Assembly: GCA_016721245.1 (NCBI GenBank)
Contig: JADKIQ010000002.1
Location: 124,001-188,000 of the forward strand
Length of the DNA stretch: 64,000 nt
Source: Sphingobacteriales bacterium
GTDB taxonomy: Bacteria; Bacteroidota; Bacteroidia; Chitinophagales; JADIYW01
Direction: 5' to 3'
A program made the position numbers and the translations under genes. The stretch's first letter is position 1. Each line of letters begins with the position of its first letter. The notes below the pieces were generated by a model. The model made no database searches and was not told the origin of the DNA. It saw nothing but the letters and a program-made list of their open reading frames with translations. Below are positions 8,891 through 18,605 of this stretch, in pieces.

Positions 8891-10630
8891 TTGAAAATTA
8901 AGAATTTCTACATATTATTTTTGATTCTTGTCTCGCAAAATTTAAAAGCGCAGAATGTCCGTTTATTTATCAATAAGGAAGATGCATCTGTAAAAATAAA
9001 ACAAAAGCAGCTATTTAAAAATGAGAAGGAAGCGCAGCAATACTTAAAGACAACTCAGCAAAAACTTATTCTGCAAGGATATCTGGAAGCATCTTTTGAT
9101 AGCATAAAACAGCAGCATGACTCCATATTTGCCGACTTACATACCGGCAGAAAATATACAGTCAATAATCCTGTAGTGGATGTAAGCAAAAGAAAAAAGA
9201 AAAAATCCACACCTTCAGGTAATGTTTTTGAGGCAGATATTGCGAAGGAGACTTTGATTCAAAATCTTGAAAATAATGGCTATCCGTTTGCAAAAGTTAC
9301 TTCCGACAGTATTCAGCTGAACGATAGCTCAGTGAGCTTTAAATATGATGTTGACAAGGGGAAGCTGATATTGATTGACAGTTTTATAAATCATGGTACC
9401 TCTAAGCTGACCAAAGGATTTATACAAAATTACGTGCTGATAAAAAGCAAACAACCGTATAATGAATCGCGCATAAAAGATATTGATAAACTGTTGCAGA
9501 AGCTTCCTTACGCCATTGTTCGACAGCCAAGTAATATTTTGTTCAGAGATAATAAGGCAGACATCCATTTGTATCTGGATAAACGAAAAGTCAATTCCTT
9601 TGATTTTTTAATCGGATTTTTGCCAGGCAGCAACAGAGGTAAAATTTTGATTACCGGGGAGGTTCGGGTGCATTTGCAAAATTCGTTTAAACGAGGTGAA
9701 GAAATTTATCTGGAATGGCGGAAACTGCAGCGGCAGTCGCAACTGCTGGATGTGCGGTTCAATTATCCCTATTTATTAAACGCACCAATTGGTGTCAATT
9801 TTACTTTTAATTTAGAAAAGCGGGATTCCTCTTCGCTGGATCTTGCCTGGCAGTTAGGGTTGCCATACATCACGAGTTCCAATAATTATGTCAAAGGATT
9901 TTATAAATACTTCCAAACTATTGTACTGGCGGCAGATACCACATTTGCTAAGCTCAATAAAAAATTGCCTAATAATTTAGATGCCACTTACAACCAGTAC
10001 GGTGTGCAGGCCTATTACGAAAACCTCGATTATCTGTTCAGTCCGCACAAAGGGTATGATATGAAGTTAACGGGTTCCATTGGGACCAAAAAAATTAAAC
10101 CGAATAATCAGATTACAACGTTGCAGGATGATTTCTCCGGCTTTAATTATGAGAGTCTGTATGACAGCATTAAGCGAAAATCGTTAAAAGGCGATATTTT
10201 CTGGATGGGAAATTATTATCTGCCTCTTGGGAAAAAGCAGCGGCATATTCTGAAATTCAGCCTGAACGGAGGTTCGGTTTTTAACCAGAATCTGCTCAGA
10301 AACGAGTTGCTGCGAATTGGAGGCAACCGTTTACTGCGTGGTTTTGATGAACAGTCTATTCTGGCGAGCACCTATAATATTACCACTTTGGAGTACCGCA
10401 TGATGATTCAACGGAATTCGTATTTCTTTGTATTCATGGATGCGGCATACATTCATCGAAAATTTAATAATACCATATTTCAGGATTTTCCATTTGGGTT
10501 TGGTGCAGGTATTACATTTGAAACTAAAATCGGTATTTTTGGGCTCACATATGCACTTGGACAGCAAAAAGACAAATCCGTGGATTTCCGCAACTCTAAA
10601 CTACACTTCGGTTATGTGGCAACGTTTTAG
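8891..10630 (+). CDS. Omp85/BamA-TamA-like outer-membrane protein
   Basis: A 579-residue outer-membrane protein. A signal peptide ends near residue 20 (LKAQ). Residues about 100-215 look like POTRA-type repeats, and the C-terminal half is an Omp85-type barrel with the LRGF loop motif (inside LLRGFDEQS) found in BamA/TamA/FhaC proteins. It ends with aromatic barrel strands. At 579 residues it is shorter than BamA, which has five POTRAs, and fits a TamA-like or surface-antigen (D15) protein that inserts or moves a specific cargo. The only start that keeps the signal peptide is the TTG at 8891. It overlaps the next gene by 17 bases. Confidence 0.82.
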   Translation: MKIKNFYILFLILVSQNLKAQNVRLFINKEDASVKIKQKQLFKNEKEAQQYLKTTQQKLILQGYLEASFDSIKQQHDSIFADLHTGRKYTVNNPVVDVSKRKKKKSTPSGNVFEADIAKETLIQNLENNGYPFAKVTSDSIQLNDSSVSFKYDVDKGKLILIDSFINHGTSKLTKGFIQNYVLIKSKQPYNESRIKDIDKLLQKLPYAIVRQPSNILFRDNKADIHLYLDKRKVNSFDFLIGFLPGSNRGKILITGEVRVHLQNSFKRGEEIYLEWRKLQRQSQLLDVRFNYPYLLNAPIGVNFTFNLEKRDSSSLDLAWQLGLPYITSSNNYVKGFYKYFQTIVLAADTTFAKLNKKLPNNLDATYNQYGVQAYYENLDYLFSPHKGYDMKLTGSIGTKKIKPNNQITTLQDDFSGFNYESLYDSIKRKSLKGDIFWMGNYYLPLGKKQRHILKFSLNGGSVFNQNLLRNELLRIGGNRLLRGFDEQSILASTYNITTLEYRMMIQRNSYFFVFMDAAYIHRKFNNTIFQDFPFGFGAGITFETKIGIFGLTYALGQQKDKSVDFRNSKLHFGYVATF

Positions 10631-11486
10631 CAGAAATCTGTTTCTATTCATATTTCTTTGTTTTTCACTTTATTCATTTTCAAAAAATGATACAACTGCA
10701 TACAATCCCTTTTTCAGAGATTCGGTTTTGAAAAATAAAATAGATTCAGGGCGTTGGAATAAATTAGTGTCTGTAACGGATATACATAAGCCTTCCGGAA
10801 AAACAGTTTTTGTTCAAAAACAAAAACACGCACAGAAAAGTACGGTCTTGTTATATATTTCGCTTGCAATTGCTCTGCTGCTGGTAGTGCTACGTTTGAT
10901 TTTTGATGATTTTTCTTTCTCTCTGCTGGAGGGTATTGTAAGTGTCAAAAAATTTTACATTTTCTATAAAAGCAAAAAATACGACTCTCTTTTTGCTATT
11001 CTGTCTGTTTATATTTTTAAAATATCAATACTTTCATTGGTGGTATATATTGGATTGCGCTATATGCAACAGGATGATTTTACCAATTTCAGTTTTTATT
11101 TTTTCTTTGATATCTGGGTATTGCTGGGTTTGTTTTTTACCGTCAAAAATGTAATTGAATTTATTTTTAACTGGGTAATAGATACACAGGAAACCTTTAA
11201 AGCATTCTTTTTGCAAAATCTTTTTGCAGAATTTGTCGTGAGTGTATTTTTATTAGTTTTATTCCTTATATATATTTACAATAGCCACATATCTTATGAT
11301 TTCATGTTTGGATTGCTTTTGTCGGGATTGGGCGTTTATGTTGTTTTCAACATTGTAAGGAGTTATCAACTTATGGGTAATGTGCGCATACCTTACAAGC
11401 TACATTTTTTTCTTTATATTTGCGCTTTCAAAATATTACCCGTGCTTTTACTGGTAAAGTATATTTTGAATAACGTGGTACAATAG
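10614..11486 (+). CDS. DUF4271-type integral membrane protein
   Basis: A 290-residue inner-membrane protein. After a short N-terminal hydrophobic segment (signal or first helix, about 8-23) and a polar stretch, there are about six helices to the C-terminus. It resembles the Bacteroidota DUF4271 family, whose members commonly sit beside hemD as here; function is unknown. The frame is open back to 10428 inside the Omp85-like gene, but the ATG at 10614 gives a sensible N-terminus with a 17-base overlap. hemD begins 15 bases downstream, so the three genes likely form one transcript. Confidence 0.75.
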   Translation: MWQRFSRNLFLFIFLCFSLYSFSKNDTTAYNPFFRDSVLKNKIDSGRWNKLVSVTDIHKPSGKTVFVQKQKHAQKSTVLLYISLAIALLLVVLRLIFDDFSFSLLEGIVSVKKFYIFYKSKKYDSLFAILSVYIFKISILSLVVYIGLRYMQQDDFTNFSFYFFFDIWVLLGLFFTVKNVIEFIFNWVIDTQETFKAFFLQNLFAEFVVSVFLLVLFLIYIYNSHISYDFMFGLLLSGLGVYVVFNIVRSYQLMGNVRIPYKLHFFLYICAFKILPVLLLVKYILNNVVQ

Positions 11487-11501
11487 ATAAAATCGGAACA
11501 A

Positions 11502-12575
11502 ATGGCTAAAAAAGTGGTAGAAAAACAAGCAACGGCTAAAAAAACTTCCGCAGCTAAATCTCCTGTTAAAAAATCAGTAAAAACTGCCAGTTCATCTGGA
11601 GTTAAGAGTGTTGCTAAAAAAACTACTGTAAAACCAGAGCCAGTAAGCTCAAAAACCAGTAAGGTTGCCGCAAAAAAAACTGCTGAAAAAAAAGTAACAG
11701 CAAAGCCGGTAGTTGAAAAAAAACCTGAACCCATTGTTGTAAAGCCATCTTCTAAAACAGAAAAAAAAGTACTAGTTGAGGTAAAACCATTGCCCACTAT
11801 TGTTACTTCCGCAAAACTAAAACCGGTTAAATCCATTTTGATATCACAGCCAAAACCCGATTTAGGGAAATCACCTTATATCGATTTGGCCAATCAGTTT
11901 AAAATTAAACTAGACTGGCGTCCGTTTACCCATGTAGAAGGCATAAAGGCAGCTGATTTCAGAAAACAAAAAATTTATATAGAGCAATATTCCTGTGTTA
12001 TTTTTACCAGCAGAATTTCCATAGAGCAATACTTTCGCATCTGTGATGAATTGCGTATTAAAATCAGCGAAGACAAAAAATATTTTTGCAACAGTGAAGC
12101 GATTGCATTGTACCTGCAGAAATTTATTCAATACAGAAAACGTAAAGTATTTTACGGTGACGGAAGACTTCCAAAGCTTATGGAAGTAATCCTGAAACAT
12201 AAAGAAGACGGTAAGTTTTTGTTGCCATGTTCCGATGTGCGTGACAAGGCATTAGCAGAGGCTTTATTAAAGCATAATATTGCTTACAGCGAAGCATTTA
12301 TTTACAAAACTGTGGCCAGTGATTTATCTGATCTGAGTGATGTGAAATATGATATGCTGGTTTTCTTTAATCCGTCTGCAATTGATTCTTTGTATACAAA
12401 TTTTCCTAAATTCAGTCAGGACGAAACACGTCTGGCGATATTTGGAAACTCAACAGCTGAAACGGTAAAGGCACACAAGCTGAATATTAACATATTTGCC
12501 CCTACACCAGAGAATCCTTCATTAGTAGATGCGATAAAAAGGTATATAGCAGAAGCTAATAAAAAAGGTAAATAA
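11502..12575 (+). CDS. hemD: uroporphyrinogen-III synthase with lysine/alanine-rich N-terminal tail
   Basis: A 357-residue protein in two parts. Residues 1 to about 120 are a low-complexity Lys/Ala/Val/Pro/Thr tail with many AKK and KKT steps, like histone H1 or HU-tail sequences. From about 125 on it is a HemD domain, which closes hydroxymethylbilane to uroporphyrinogen III: conserved segments include the CVIFTSRISIEQYF stretch, the PCSDVRD strand-turn and a C-terminal ATPE-like PTPENPSLVDAI helix. HemD enzymes are normally about 250 residues, so the tail is an addition. It lies between the DUF4271-type gene and porP. Confidence 0.85.
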   Translation: MAKKVVEKQATAKKTSAAKSPVKKSVKTASSSGVKSVAKKTTVKPEPVSSKTSKVAAKKTAEKKVTAKPVVEKKPEPIVVKPSSKTEKKVLVEVKPLPTIVTSAKLKPVKSILISQPKPDLGKSPYIDLANQFKIKLDWRPFTHVEGIKAADFRKQKIYIEQYSCVIFTSRISIEQYFRICDELRIKISEDKKYFCNSEAIALYLQKFIQYRKRKVFYGDGRLPKLMEVILKHKEDGKFLLPCSDVRDKALAEALLKHNIAYSEAFIYKTVASDLSDLSDVKYDMLVFFNPSAIDSLYTNFPKFSQDETRLAIFGNSTAETVKAHKLNINIFAPTPENPSLVDAIKRYIAEANKKGK

Positions 12576-12659
12576 CAAATAGGGCAAATCCTTTAAGGAT
12601 GTCACAAACTTTTATTTTTTTCAGTTCTGTTTTTGATTTTTCTTTCCTACTTTTACAAT

Positions 12660-13631
12660 ATGTCTGTTTATTTTAAAAACATAATATTTCTTGTTTTGTG
12701 TTTTGAAGCGATTGTATCTTTTGCCCAGATACAACCCGCTACTTCACACTATATGTTTAATAAGCAAATTACCAACCCGGCTTTTTACGGCAATAAAGAC
12801 GGGATTAGTTTCGGAGCGAATTACAGACACCAGTGGGCAAAACTTAACGGGCAGCCAAGAACGGTGAATGTTTTTGCAGATGCCAATCTGGCACAGGCAC
12901 ATGGGGGAATAGGGGTAAATATTACCAGCGATATGTTGGGCGCTTTTTCTAATACAACTTTCAATGTCGGTTATGCATTTATTCAAAATATAAATAAAAA
13001 ATTTAAGATAGCTGTCGGAATCAACGCCGGAGCCACATTTTCGAAGCTGGATGGTACTAAATTAGTCACCCCGCAGGGAAGCGGCAATGATTTAAACGAC
13101 GACGCACTTTCTAATCAGATTCAAAAGAGCATTCGACCAAATCTTTCCGTGGGTATAGCATTCAGCCATAAATTTATTGAAGCAGGCATTGTATATACAA
13201 ATCTCATAAATGCTAAAGATAAGTTCAAAGGCGACGTCACCAACATGAAGCCTAAATACGGCAGTGTACTTCAGACGTATGCAAGCAGCAAAATTATCAT
13301 CAAAGACGATTTTTCAGTCAGACCATCATTAATGCTTAGTACGGATTTTAAAGAATTTCAGACAGATTTCAGTTTTATGGCAGGATATAAGGATTATGTG
13401 GCACTCGGGCTGAATGTCAGAGGGTACAATAAAAAGTCATTTGAGTCGTTATCTCCTTTAATTAGCATTGGGCCGTTGAAAAATATTTGCATAATTTACA
13501 GTTATGATGTATCTTTATCTAAGCTGAATTCAGTAAATAAAGGTTCACATGAGATAACATTGAACTATTTTTTACCGAATAGTAAATTATATAAGAACCC
13601 AAAAATTATCAACAATCCAAGGTTTTTGTAA
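12660..13631 (+). CDS. porP: PorP/SprF family T9SS outer-membrane protein
   Basis: A 323-residue barrel protein of the PorP/SprF family. A signal peptide ends near residue 23 (SFAQ), followed by the family opening: QPATSHYMFNK, then NPAFYGNKDG and the RHQW box. PorP-type proteins bind the T9SS machinery at the outer membrane and in some cases anchor cargo. The ATG at 12660 is preferred to the TTG at 12633, which adds nine hydrophobic residues. The gene lies 106 bases before gldK, the porP-K-L-M-N order known from T9SS loci. Confidence 0.88.
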   Translation: MSVYFKNIIFLVLCFEAIVSFAQIQPATSHYMFNKQITNPAFYGNKDGISFGANYRHQWAKLNGQPRTVNVFADANLAQAHGGIGVNITSDMLGAFSNTTFNVGYAFIQNINKKFKIAVGINAGATFSKLDGTKLVTPQGSGNDLNDDALSNQIQKSIRPNLSVGIAFSHKFIEAGIVYTNLINAKDKFKGDVTNMKPKYGSVLQTYASSKIIIKDDFSVRPSLMLSTDFKEFQTDFSFMAGYKDYVALGLNVRGYNKKSFESLSPLISIGPLKNICIIYSYDVSLSKLNSVNKGSHEITLNYFLPNSKLYKNPKIINNPRFL

Positions 13632-13737
13632 AATGATTATTAATATTTTAGATAAAATGTCAATACAGGTGTACAAGTAAACATAATTTTTCGTTATTTT
13701 TACATCTTATTTTAGGATAAAAACGTAAACAACTAAG

Positions 13738-15039
13738 ATGAATAAGTTAAAATTTTCGTTAATTGCAGTGATAGCTGTATTATTAGCTAGTTGCAAAGGC
13801 GGTAATGGCACAGACGGTCAGTTAATCGGTGCACAGGATCGCCCTAAGTGGGACAACAATCTATTGCCATACGGAATGGTTTATGTTCCGTCAGGCGTAT
13901 TTCACGCCGGTCCTTCCGATCAGGACGTAAATTATGCTTTCAATACTAAAATGAAACAATTATCAATTGTTGGATTTTATATGGATGAAACAGAGATTAC
14001 TAACAATGAATACCGTCAGTTTGTAGAGTATGTTCGTGATTCTATAGCACACCAGATGTTGGGTGGCGATCATTTAAAAGAAGGTGATAACGGCAAACAA
14101 GCCATCAATTGGGATATGCCGATTGATATGGACTGGACAACTGGTAATAGTGTGACGGAAGAAGGCTCACAATTAGAGCCAATGTTCTATTCCGAAGGCG
14201 ATCGTATTAATGGCAAAAAAGATATTGATCCTAAAAAATTAGAATACGCTTATACATGGTTCAAATGGAAAGAAGCTGCTCAGCAAAGACCTACTGACAA
14301 AGATGTTAAGCCAAGAAGTGCTTTTATGGAGAAAAAGAAAATTTCAATCTATCCTGATGAAATGGTTTGGATTAGAGATTTTGTTTATTCTTATAATGAG
14401 CCAATGACACGTTCTTATTTTACCCATCCTGCTTATGATGATTATCCTGTTGTAGGGGTTACCTGGGATCAGTGTAATGCATTTTGTAACTGGAGAACTT
14501 TAAAATGGAATGATTACAGAACAAATCAAAAAGAAGCTCCTTTAGATCAGTTCCGTTTACCAACTGAATATGAATGGGAGTATGCAGCTCGAGGTGGCAG
14601 AAATCTATCACCATATCCATGGGGAGGTCCTTATATAAGAAATACAAAAGGATGCTTATTGGCAAATTTCAAACCTGGAAGAGGAAATTATCCGGAAGAT
14701 GGTGGTTTCTACACTGTAAATGCTAAATCTTACTGGCCGAATGATTATGGTTTATATAATATGGCAGGAAACGTAGCTGAGTGGACTTCAACAGCATATG
14801 AAGATGATGCAAATGCATTCATCCACGATAAACAACCTGATTTCAGATATGATGCAAAAGAAGAAGATCCTAACGTGTTAAAACGTAAAGTAATCAGAGG
14901 TGGTTCTTGGAAAGATATCGCATATTTCTTACAGTGCGGTACAAAATCTTATGAATATCAGGATTCTGCAAAATCATATGTTGGTTTCAGATGCTTATTG
15001 CCTTTCATGGGAAGATCTATGAACGATTTTGGAAACTAA
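13738..15039 (+). CDS. gldK: gliding motility lipoprotein GldK (T9SS ring component)
   Basis: A 433-residue outer-membrane lipoprotein. The lipobox LLASC puts the lipidated cysteine at residue 19. The rest is a formylglycine-generating-enzyme/sulfatase-modifying (SUMF1) fold: the MVYVPSGVFHAG opening, the FRLPTEYEWEYAARGG box near 277, NMAGNVAEWT near 341 and the VIRGGSW strand. GldK (PorK) forms a periplasmic ring with GldN. It opens the gldKLMN operon; gldL starts 64 bases after its stop. Confidence 0.95.
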   Translation: MNKLKFSLIAVIAVLLASCKGGNGTDGQLIGAQDRPKWDNNLLPYGMVYVPSGVFHAGPSDQDVNYAFNTKMKQLSIVGFYMDETEITNNEYRQFVEYVRDSIAHQMLGGDHLKEGDNGKQAINWDMPIDMDWTTGNSVTEEGSQLEPMFYSEGDRINGKKDIDPKKLEYAYTWFKWKEAAQQRPTDKDVKPRSAFMEKKKISIYPDEMVWIRDFVYSYNEPMTRSYFTHPAYDDYPVVGVTWDQCNAFCNWRTLKWNDYRTNQKEAPLDQFRLPTEYEWEYAARGGRNLSPYPWGGPYIRNTKGCLLANFKPGRGNYPEDGGFYTVNAKSYWPNDYGLYNMAGNVAEWTSTAYEDDANAFIHDKQPDFRYDAKEEDPNVLKRKVIRGGSWKDIAYFLQCGTKSYEYQDSAKSYVGFRCLLPFMGRSMNDFGN

Positions 15040-15103
15040 TTAAAATAAAATTTACTAATTAACGTTAACTCATTAATAACTAACCAAATAAATTAAAACT
15101 TTT

Positions 15104-15907
15104 ATGGCAACTCCATTCTTAAAATCAAAAACATTTAAAACAGGCAAGAATTTCCTATTTGGAATTGGTGCTTCTATAGTAATTGTTGGTGCTTGGGCTA
15201 AAATTATGCACGTATCCTGGGCAGGCTATGCTTTAACAGCTGGTTTATTAATTGAAGCTTTAATCTTTGCAGTATCTGCAATTATTCCACCAGAACCAGA
15301 TTACTACTGGGAAAAATACTATCCGGGTTTGGATCAGTACGATGCAGAAGCTACTCCAATTGCTACAGCAGCAGGTAGTGGAAATAAAAAATCTATATCT
15401 GGTGAATTAGATAAAATGTTAGACGCAGCAAAAATTGACCAAAACCTGGTGACCAGATTTGGAGATAACTTAAAAGGGTTTGCTGATAACGTAGGTAAAT
15501 TAGGAAACTTAGCAGATGCTACGGTTGCCTCTAATGATTTTGCTTTATCTGCAAAAGCAGCAGCAACATCTTTGAATGGTGTTAAAGAATCATTCTCCAG
15601 CGCTGCTGATGGAATGAGTAAATTAGCTGCTGCTTCCGGTGATGCTTCTCAATACCATTCTCAGGTTCAAAGCGCGACTAAAAATTTAGCTGCTTTAAAT
15701 GCTGTATATGAAATGGAATTACAGGACACTAATACACACTTAAAAACAATGAATAAATTTATTGGTAATTTAAGTACTGCTATGACAAGTTTAGAAGGTT
15801 CTATTGCTGATACTGAAAAATTCAAAACTCAAATGGGTGGCTTAGCTGGTAATTTAGAAAAATTAAATGGTATTTACGGAAATATGCTTTCTGCAATGCG
15901 TTCTTAA
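15104..15907 (+). CDS. gldL: GldL, T9SS inner-membrane motor subunit
   Basis: A 267-residue inner-membrane protein. Two transmembrane helices lie near residues 17-35 and 40-62, within the conserved GKNFLFGIGASIVIVGAWAK region, followed by the PPEPDYYWEKYYP box. The cytoplasmic C-terminal part is long, Ala/Ser/Leu-rich and probably helical. GldL and GldM form the proton-driven motor of gliding and T9SS. The helix-2 Glu (in LIEALIFA) matches the residue implicated in proton coupling. gldM follows after 48 bases. Confidence 0.95.
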   Translation: MATPFLKSKTFKTGKNFLFGIGASIVIVGAWAKIMHVSWAGYALTAGLLIEALIFAVSAIIPPEPDYYWEKYYPGLDQYDAEATPIATAAGSGNKKSISGELDKMLDAAKIDQNLVTRFGDNLKGFADNVGKLGNLADATVASNDFALSAKAAATSLNGVKESFSSAADGMSKLAAASGDASQYHSQVQSATKNLAALNAVYEMELQDTNTHLKTMNKFIGNLSTAMTSLEGSIADTEKFKTQMGGLAGNLEKLNGIYGNMLSAMRS

Positions 15908-15955
15908 TCATCTCTGTATTAAATCATTTTCTAACCATTAAATTTTAAAAATAAC

Positions 15956-17491
15956 ATGGCTATTCCTAAGGATAACAGGCAGCAGATGATTAACTTAATG
16001 TATTTAGTATTAACCGCACTACTTGCATTAAACGTATCTGCTGAAATTCTGAATGCTTTCAGAACAATAAATAATAGTTTGGCAAGTTCTAACGTATTAT
16101 TAGATGTAAACTCTAGAGTAAACTACAGTGCATTTGCAGCAAAAAAATTAAAAGAACCAGGTAATCTTGAAATCACCAAGTATCAGGAAAAAGCTGACAA
16201 AGTGATAGCACTTTCTAAAGAATTACAAGATTATGTAAAAAGTCTTCAAGATGGTATCATTAAAGAAGCTGGTGGACCTGGTGAAGAAGGAGCTTTAATG
16301 AAACGTCAGGATGATTTAGATGCTTCCACTCGTTACTTCATAGAAGAAAATAAAAAAGGATACGAGTTACAGAAAAAAATTGATGCTTTCAAAGCAGAAA
16401 TCACTAAATTAATTGATACTGCAGATGCTAAGGTGGTATTAGACAAGATTCCATTGTCTACAAAACCTCAAACTGCTAATGGAGACTGGGCTAGAGATAA
16501 TTTTTATCAAATGCCTCCTATCGCTTCAATGACGATGTTAACTAAAGAATTATCTGACATCAAAGCAGCTGAAGGTACTTTAGTTTCTTATTTTTTCTCT
16601 AAAGTAGGTAGCTCAGAAGAGTTAAAACCGGAAGAAGTGGTATTCGACGCATTTTCAGCTCAGGTTACTTCACCATCAGCTTATATTTTGCAAGGTGAGA
16701 CATTTGAAGCGAATGTGTTCTTAGCGGCTACCAGCTCTAAAAATGACAATGTTTCAGTTAATGTTAACGGTGCAGGTCTAAAACCGGATGATAAAGGAAT
16801 TGCTCATTATAAATCTTCACCAGGTGTTGGTGAATATGAGTTAAAAGGTAGTATCTCTCTGAAAAATCCTAAGACAAATGTAGTAAACAGCTATCCTTTA
16901 CCACCATTTAAGTATACAGTTGCAGCTCCTTTTGCTACGGTATCTCCAACAAAAATGAACGTGTTCTATATTGGTGTACCAAACCCGGTGCAGGTTTCTG
17001 CAGCTGGTGTGGCTAACAGCAAATTAAATGTTACTATGTCAAATGGTTCTATTACAGGTGCTGGTGGTAAATACGAAGTTCGTGTAACCACTCAAGGTAC
17101 TACTGATGTAACAGTTGCAGCTAATGGTAAAAACTATGGTGCATTTCCTTTCCGTGTGAAATTAATTCCTAACCCGATTGCGAAAGTATCAGGACAACCT
17201 GGTGGTAGAATTAATGCCGGTGTTTGGAAAGCTCAACAAGGTGTTGTAGCGGACTTGGAAAATTTTGACTTTGATGCAAAATTTGAAGTACTAAGTTTCA
17301 ATATGTTCTATCAGCCTAAATTACAAGATCCGGGTATTGCATCTGCTACCGGTCCTTATTTCAGTGCTGCTCAGAAAGTATTTATTTCAAAAGCTAAGCC
17401 AGGTGATATTTTCTATATAGAAGAAATCAAAGTGAAAGGTCCGGATGGCTTGTCACGTAAAATTCCAGGTGTAGCATTTAAGATCGATTAA
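15956..17491 (+). CDS. gldM: GldM, T9SS inner-membrane motor subunit
   Basis: A 511-residue protein with one N-terminal transmembrane helix (about 12-31, in the NLMYLVLTALLALNVS segment) and a large periplasmic part. That part has a helical bundle (about 50-220) and then Ig-like beta domains D2-D4, the order of the solved GldM/PorM. It spans the periplasm as a dimer, linking the GldL motor to the GldK/GldN ring. Length is normal. gldN starts 18 bases after the stop. Confidence 0.95.
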   Translation: MAIPKDNRQQMINLMYLVLTALLALNVSAEILNAFRTINNSLASSNVLLDVNSRVNYSAFAAKKLKEPGNLEITKYQEKADKVIALSKELQDYVKSLQDGIIKEAGGPGEEGALMKRQDDLDASTRYFIEENKKGYELQKKIDAFKAEITKLIDTADAKVVLDKIPLSTKPQTANGDWARDNFYQMPPIASMTMLTKELSDIKAAEGTLVSYFFSKVGSSEELKPEEVVFDAFSAQVTSPSAYILQGETFEANVFLAATSSKNDNVSVNVNGAGLKPDDKGIAHYKSSPGVGEYELKGSISLKNPKTNVVNSYPLPPFKYTVAAPFATVSPTKMNVFYIGVPNPVQVSAAGVANSKLNVTMSNGSITGAGGKYEVRVTTQGTTDVTVAANGKNYGAFPFRVKLIPNPIAKVSGQPGGRINAGVWKAQQGVVADLENFDFDAKFEVLSFNMFYQPKLQDPGIASATGPYFSAAQKVFISKAKPGDIFYIEEIKVKGPDGLSRKIPGVAFKID

Positions 17492-17509
17492 TAAGAATTT
17501 AGATATAAT

Positions 17510-18589
17510 ATGAAAATGCAAATAAATAAAATCGGGTTGTTGTTGTTAGTAACAGTTATGCTGTTAGGAACTACATCTTCTTTTGCGCAAAAAAAGAAGT
17601 CTACAAAAAAGAAAACAACCTCGTCAACAGTAGCACAAAGTGAAGCTGGCGGAGACAGTACTGTTACGGGCAATGCTGCGGTAACTGAGCCTGCTGTTGA
17701 TCCAAATGCTACTCCTGCAATTGATCCGAATGCAGCTCCTGCAACTGATCCGAATGCAGCAGGTGCAACTTCTGGCGCTGTTTTAGCTCCCGGTGCAGCA
17801 ACAGCTTCTACATTAGATTCCAGTAATTTAAAGACGGAAGTTCAAAAATTACCTTGGGTACAGGAAATCACTGGTAAACGAGTTGCAATGGGTTACGAAC
17901 CTATTCGTGAGGCAGATGTTTTCTGGTGGAAAAATGTATGGCGTGTAATTGACTTAAGAGAAAAAATTAATTTGCATTTCAAATGGCCTAAAGCTCCTTT
18001 TATTCAGGTATTATTAGATGCTGTTCAAGGTGGTAAATGTCAGGTATACAGTGGTATGGATGACGACTTTAGTGCTCCTATTGATCCAAAGGAAGCATTG
18101 AATGTAGCTGGTGGAGGTGTAGACTCTATCTACGTTACTGACCCGGGAACAGGTATTCAGACATTACAGGTTATTACTAAAGAAGTAAACTGGAATAACG
18201 TAAATAAATTACGCTTAAAAGAAGTATGGTTCTTTAATAAACAAACTTCTACTATGGAAGTTCGTATTATGGGAATTTGTCCTTTGTATGATAATTATGA
18301 TCCTACAACCGGTGATTTCCGTGGTGAAGTTCCTGTATTCTGGGTGTATTTCCCAAGTTTACGTCAGACTTTGGTAAACTCTACAGCTTATAACCCTTTT
18401 CCAAATGGTATCCGTTTGAACTGGGATCAGGTATATGCTTTACGTTTATTCGGCAGTTATATCTATAAAGTAGATAACGTGCAAGATTTCCGTATCAAAG
18501 ATTACAAATCCGGTATTGATATCTTGTATGAATCTGAAGCAAAAAAACAAGAGCTGTTCAATTTTGAACATGATCTTTGGGAATATTAA
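17510..18589 (+). CDS. gldN: GldN, T9SS periplasmic ring component
   Basis: A 359-residue periplasmic protein. A signal peptide ends near residue 26 (SSFAQ) and is followed by a Lys/Thr-rich patch. A low-complexity linker (about 60-105) contains DPNA three times in near-repeats of about ten residues, and the conserved GldN/PorN domain runs from about 110 to the end. GldN forms the ring with GldK at the outer membrane. The repeat linker is not a feature I know from well-studied GldN proteins. It is the last gene of the operon, closed by the terminator at 18606. Confidence 0.93.
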   Translation: MKMQINKIGLLLLVTVMLLGTTSSFAQKKKSTKKKTTSSTVAQSEAGGDSTVTGNAAVTEPAVDPNATPAIDPNAAPATDPNAAGATSGAVLAPGAATASTLDSSNLKTEVQKLPWVQEITGKRVAMGYEPIREADVFWWKNVWRVIDLREKINLHFKWPKAPFIQVLLDAVQGGKCQVYSGMDDDFSAPIDPKEALNVAGGGVDSIYVTDPGTGIQTLQVITKEVNWNNVNKLRLKEVWFFNKQTSTMEVRIMGICPLYDNYDPTTGDFRGEVPVFWVYFPSLRQTLVNSTAYNPFPNGIRLNWDQVYALRLFGSYIYKVDNVQDFRIKDYKSGIDILYESEAKKQELFNFEHDLWEY

Positions 18590-18605
18590 TAGTTTCCAAC
18601 AATAT

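Noticed and set aside
11414..11836. 140-codon minus-strand reading frame rich in Thr/Phe/Ala
   Set aside because: It is the antisense of the Lys/Ala-rich hemD tail. Its odd composition is produced by that repeat-like codon use, and it has no start context of its own.
17488..17673. 61-codon minus-strand frame overlapping the start of gldN
   Set aside because: It is antisense to the gldN signal peptide and has no independent support.
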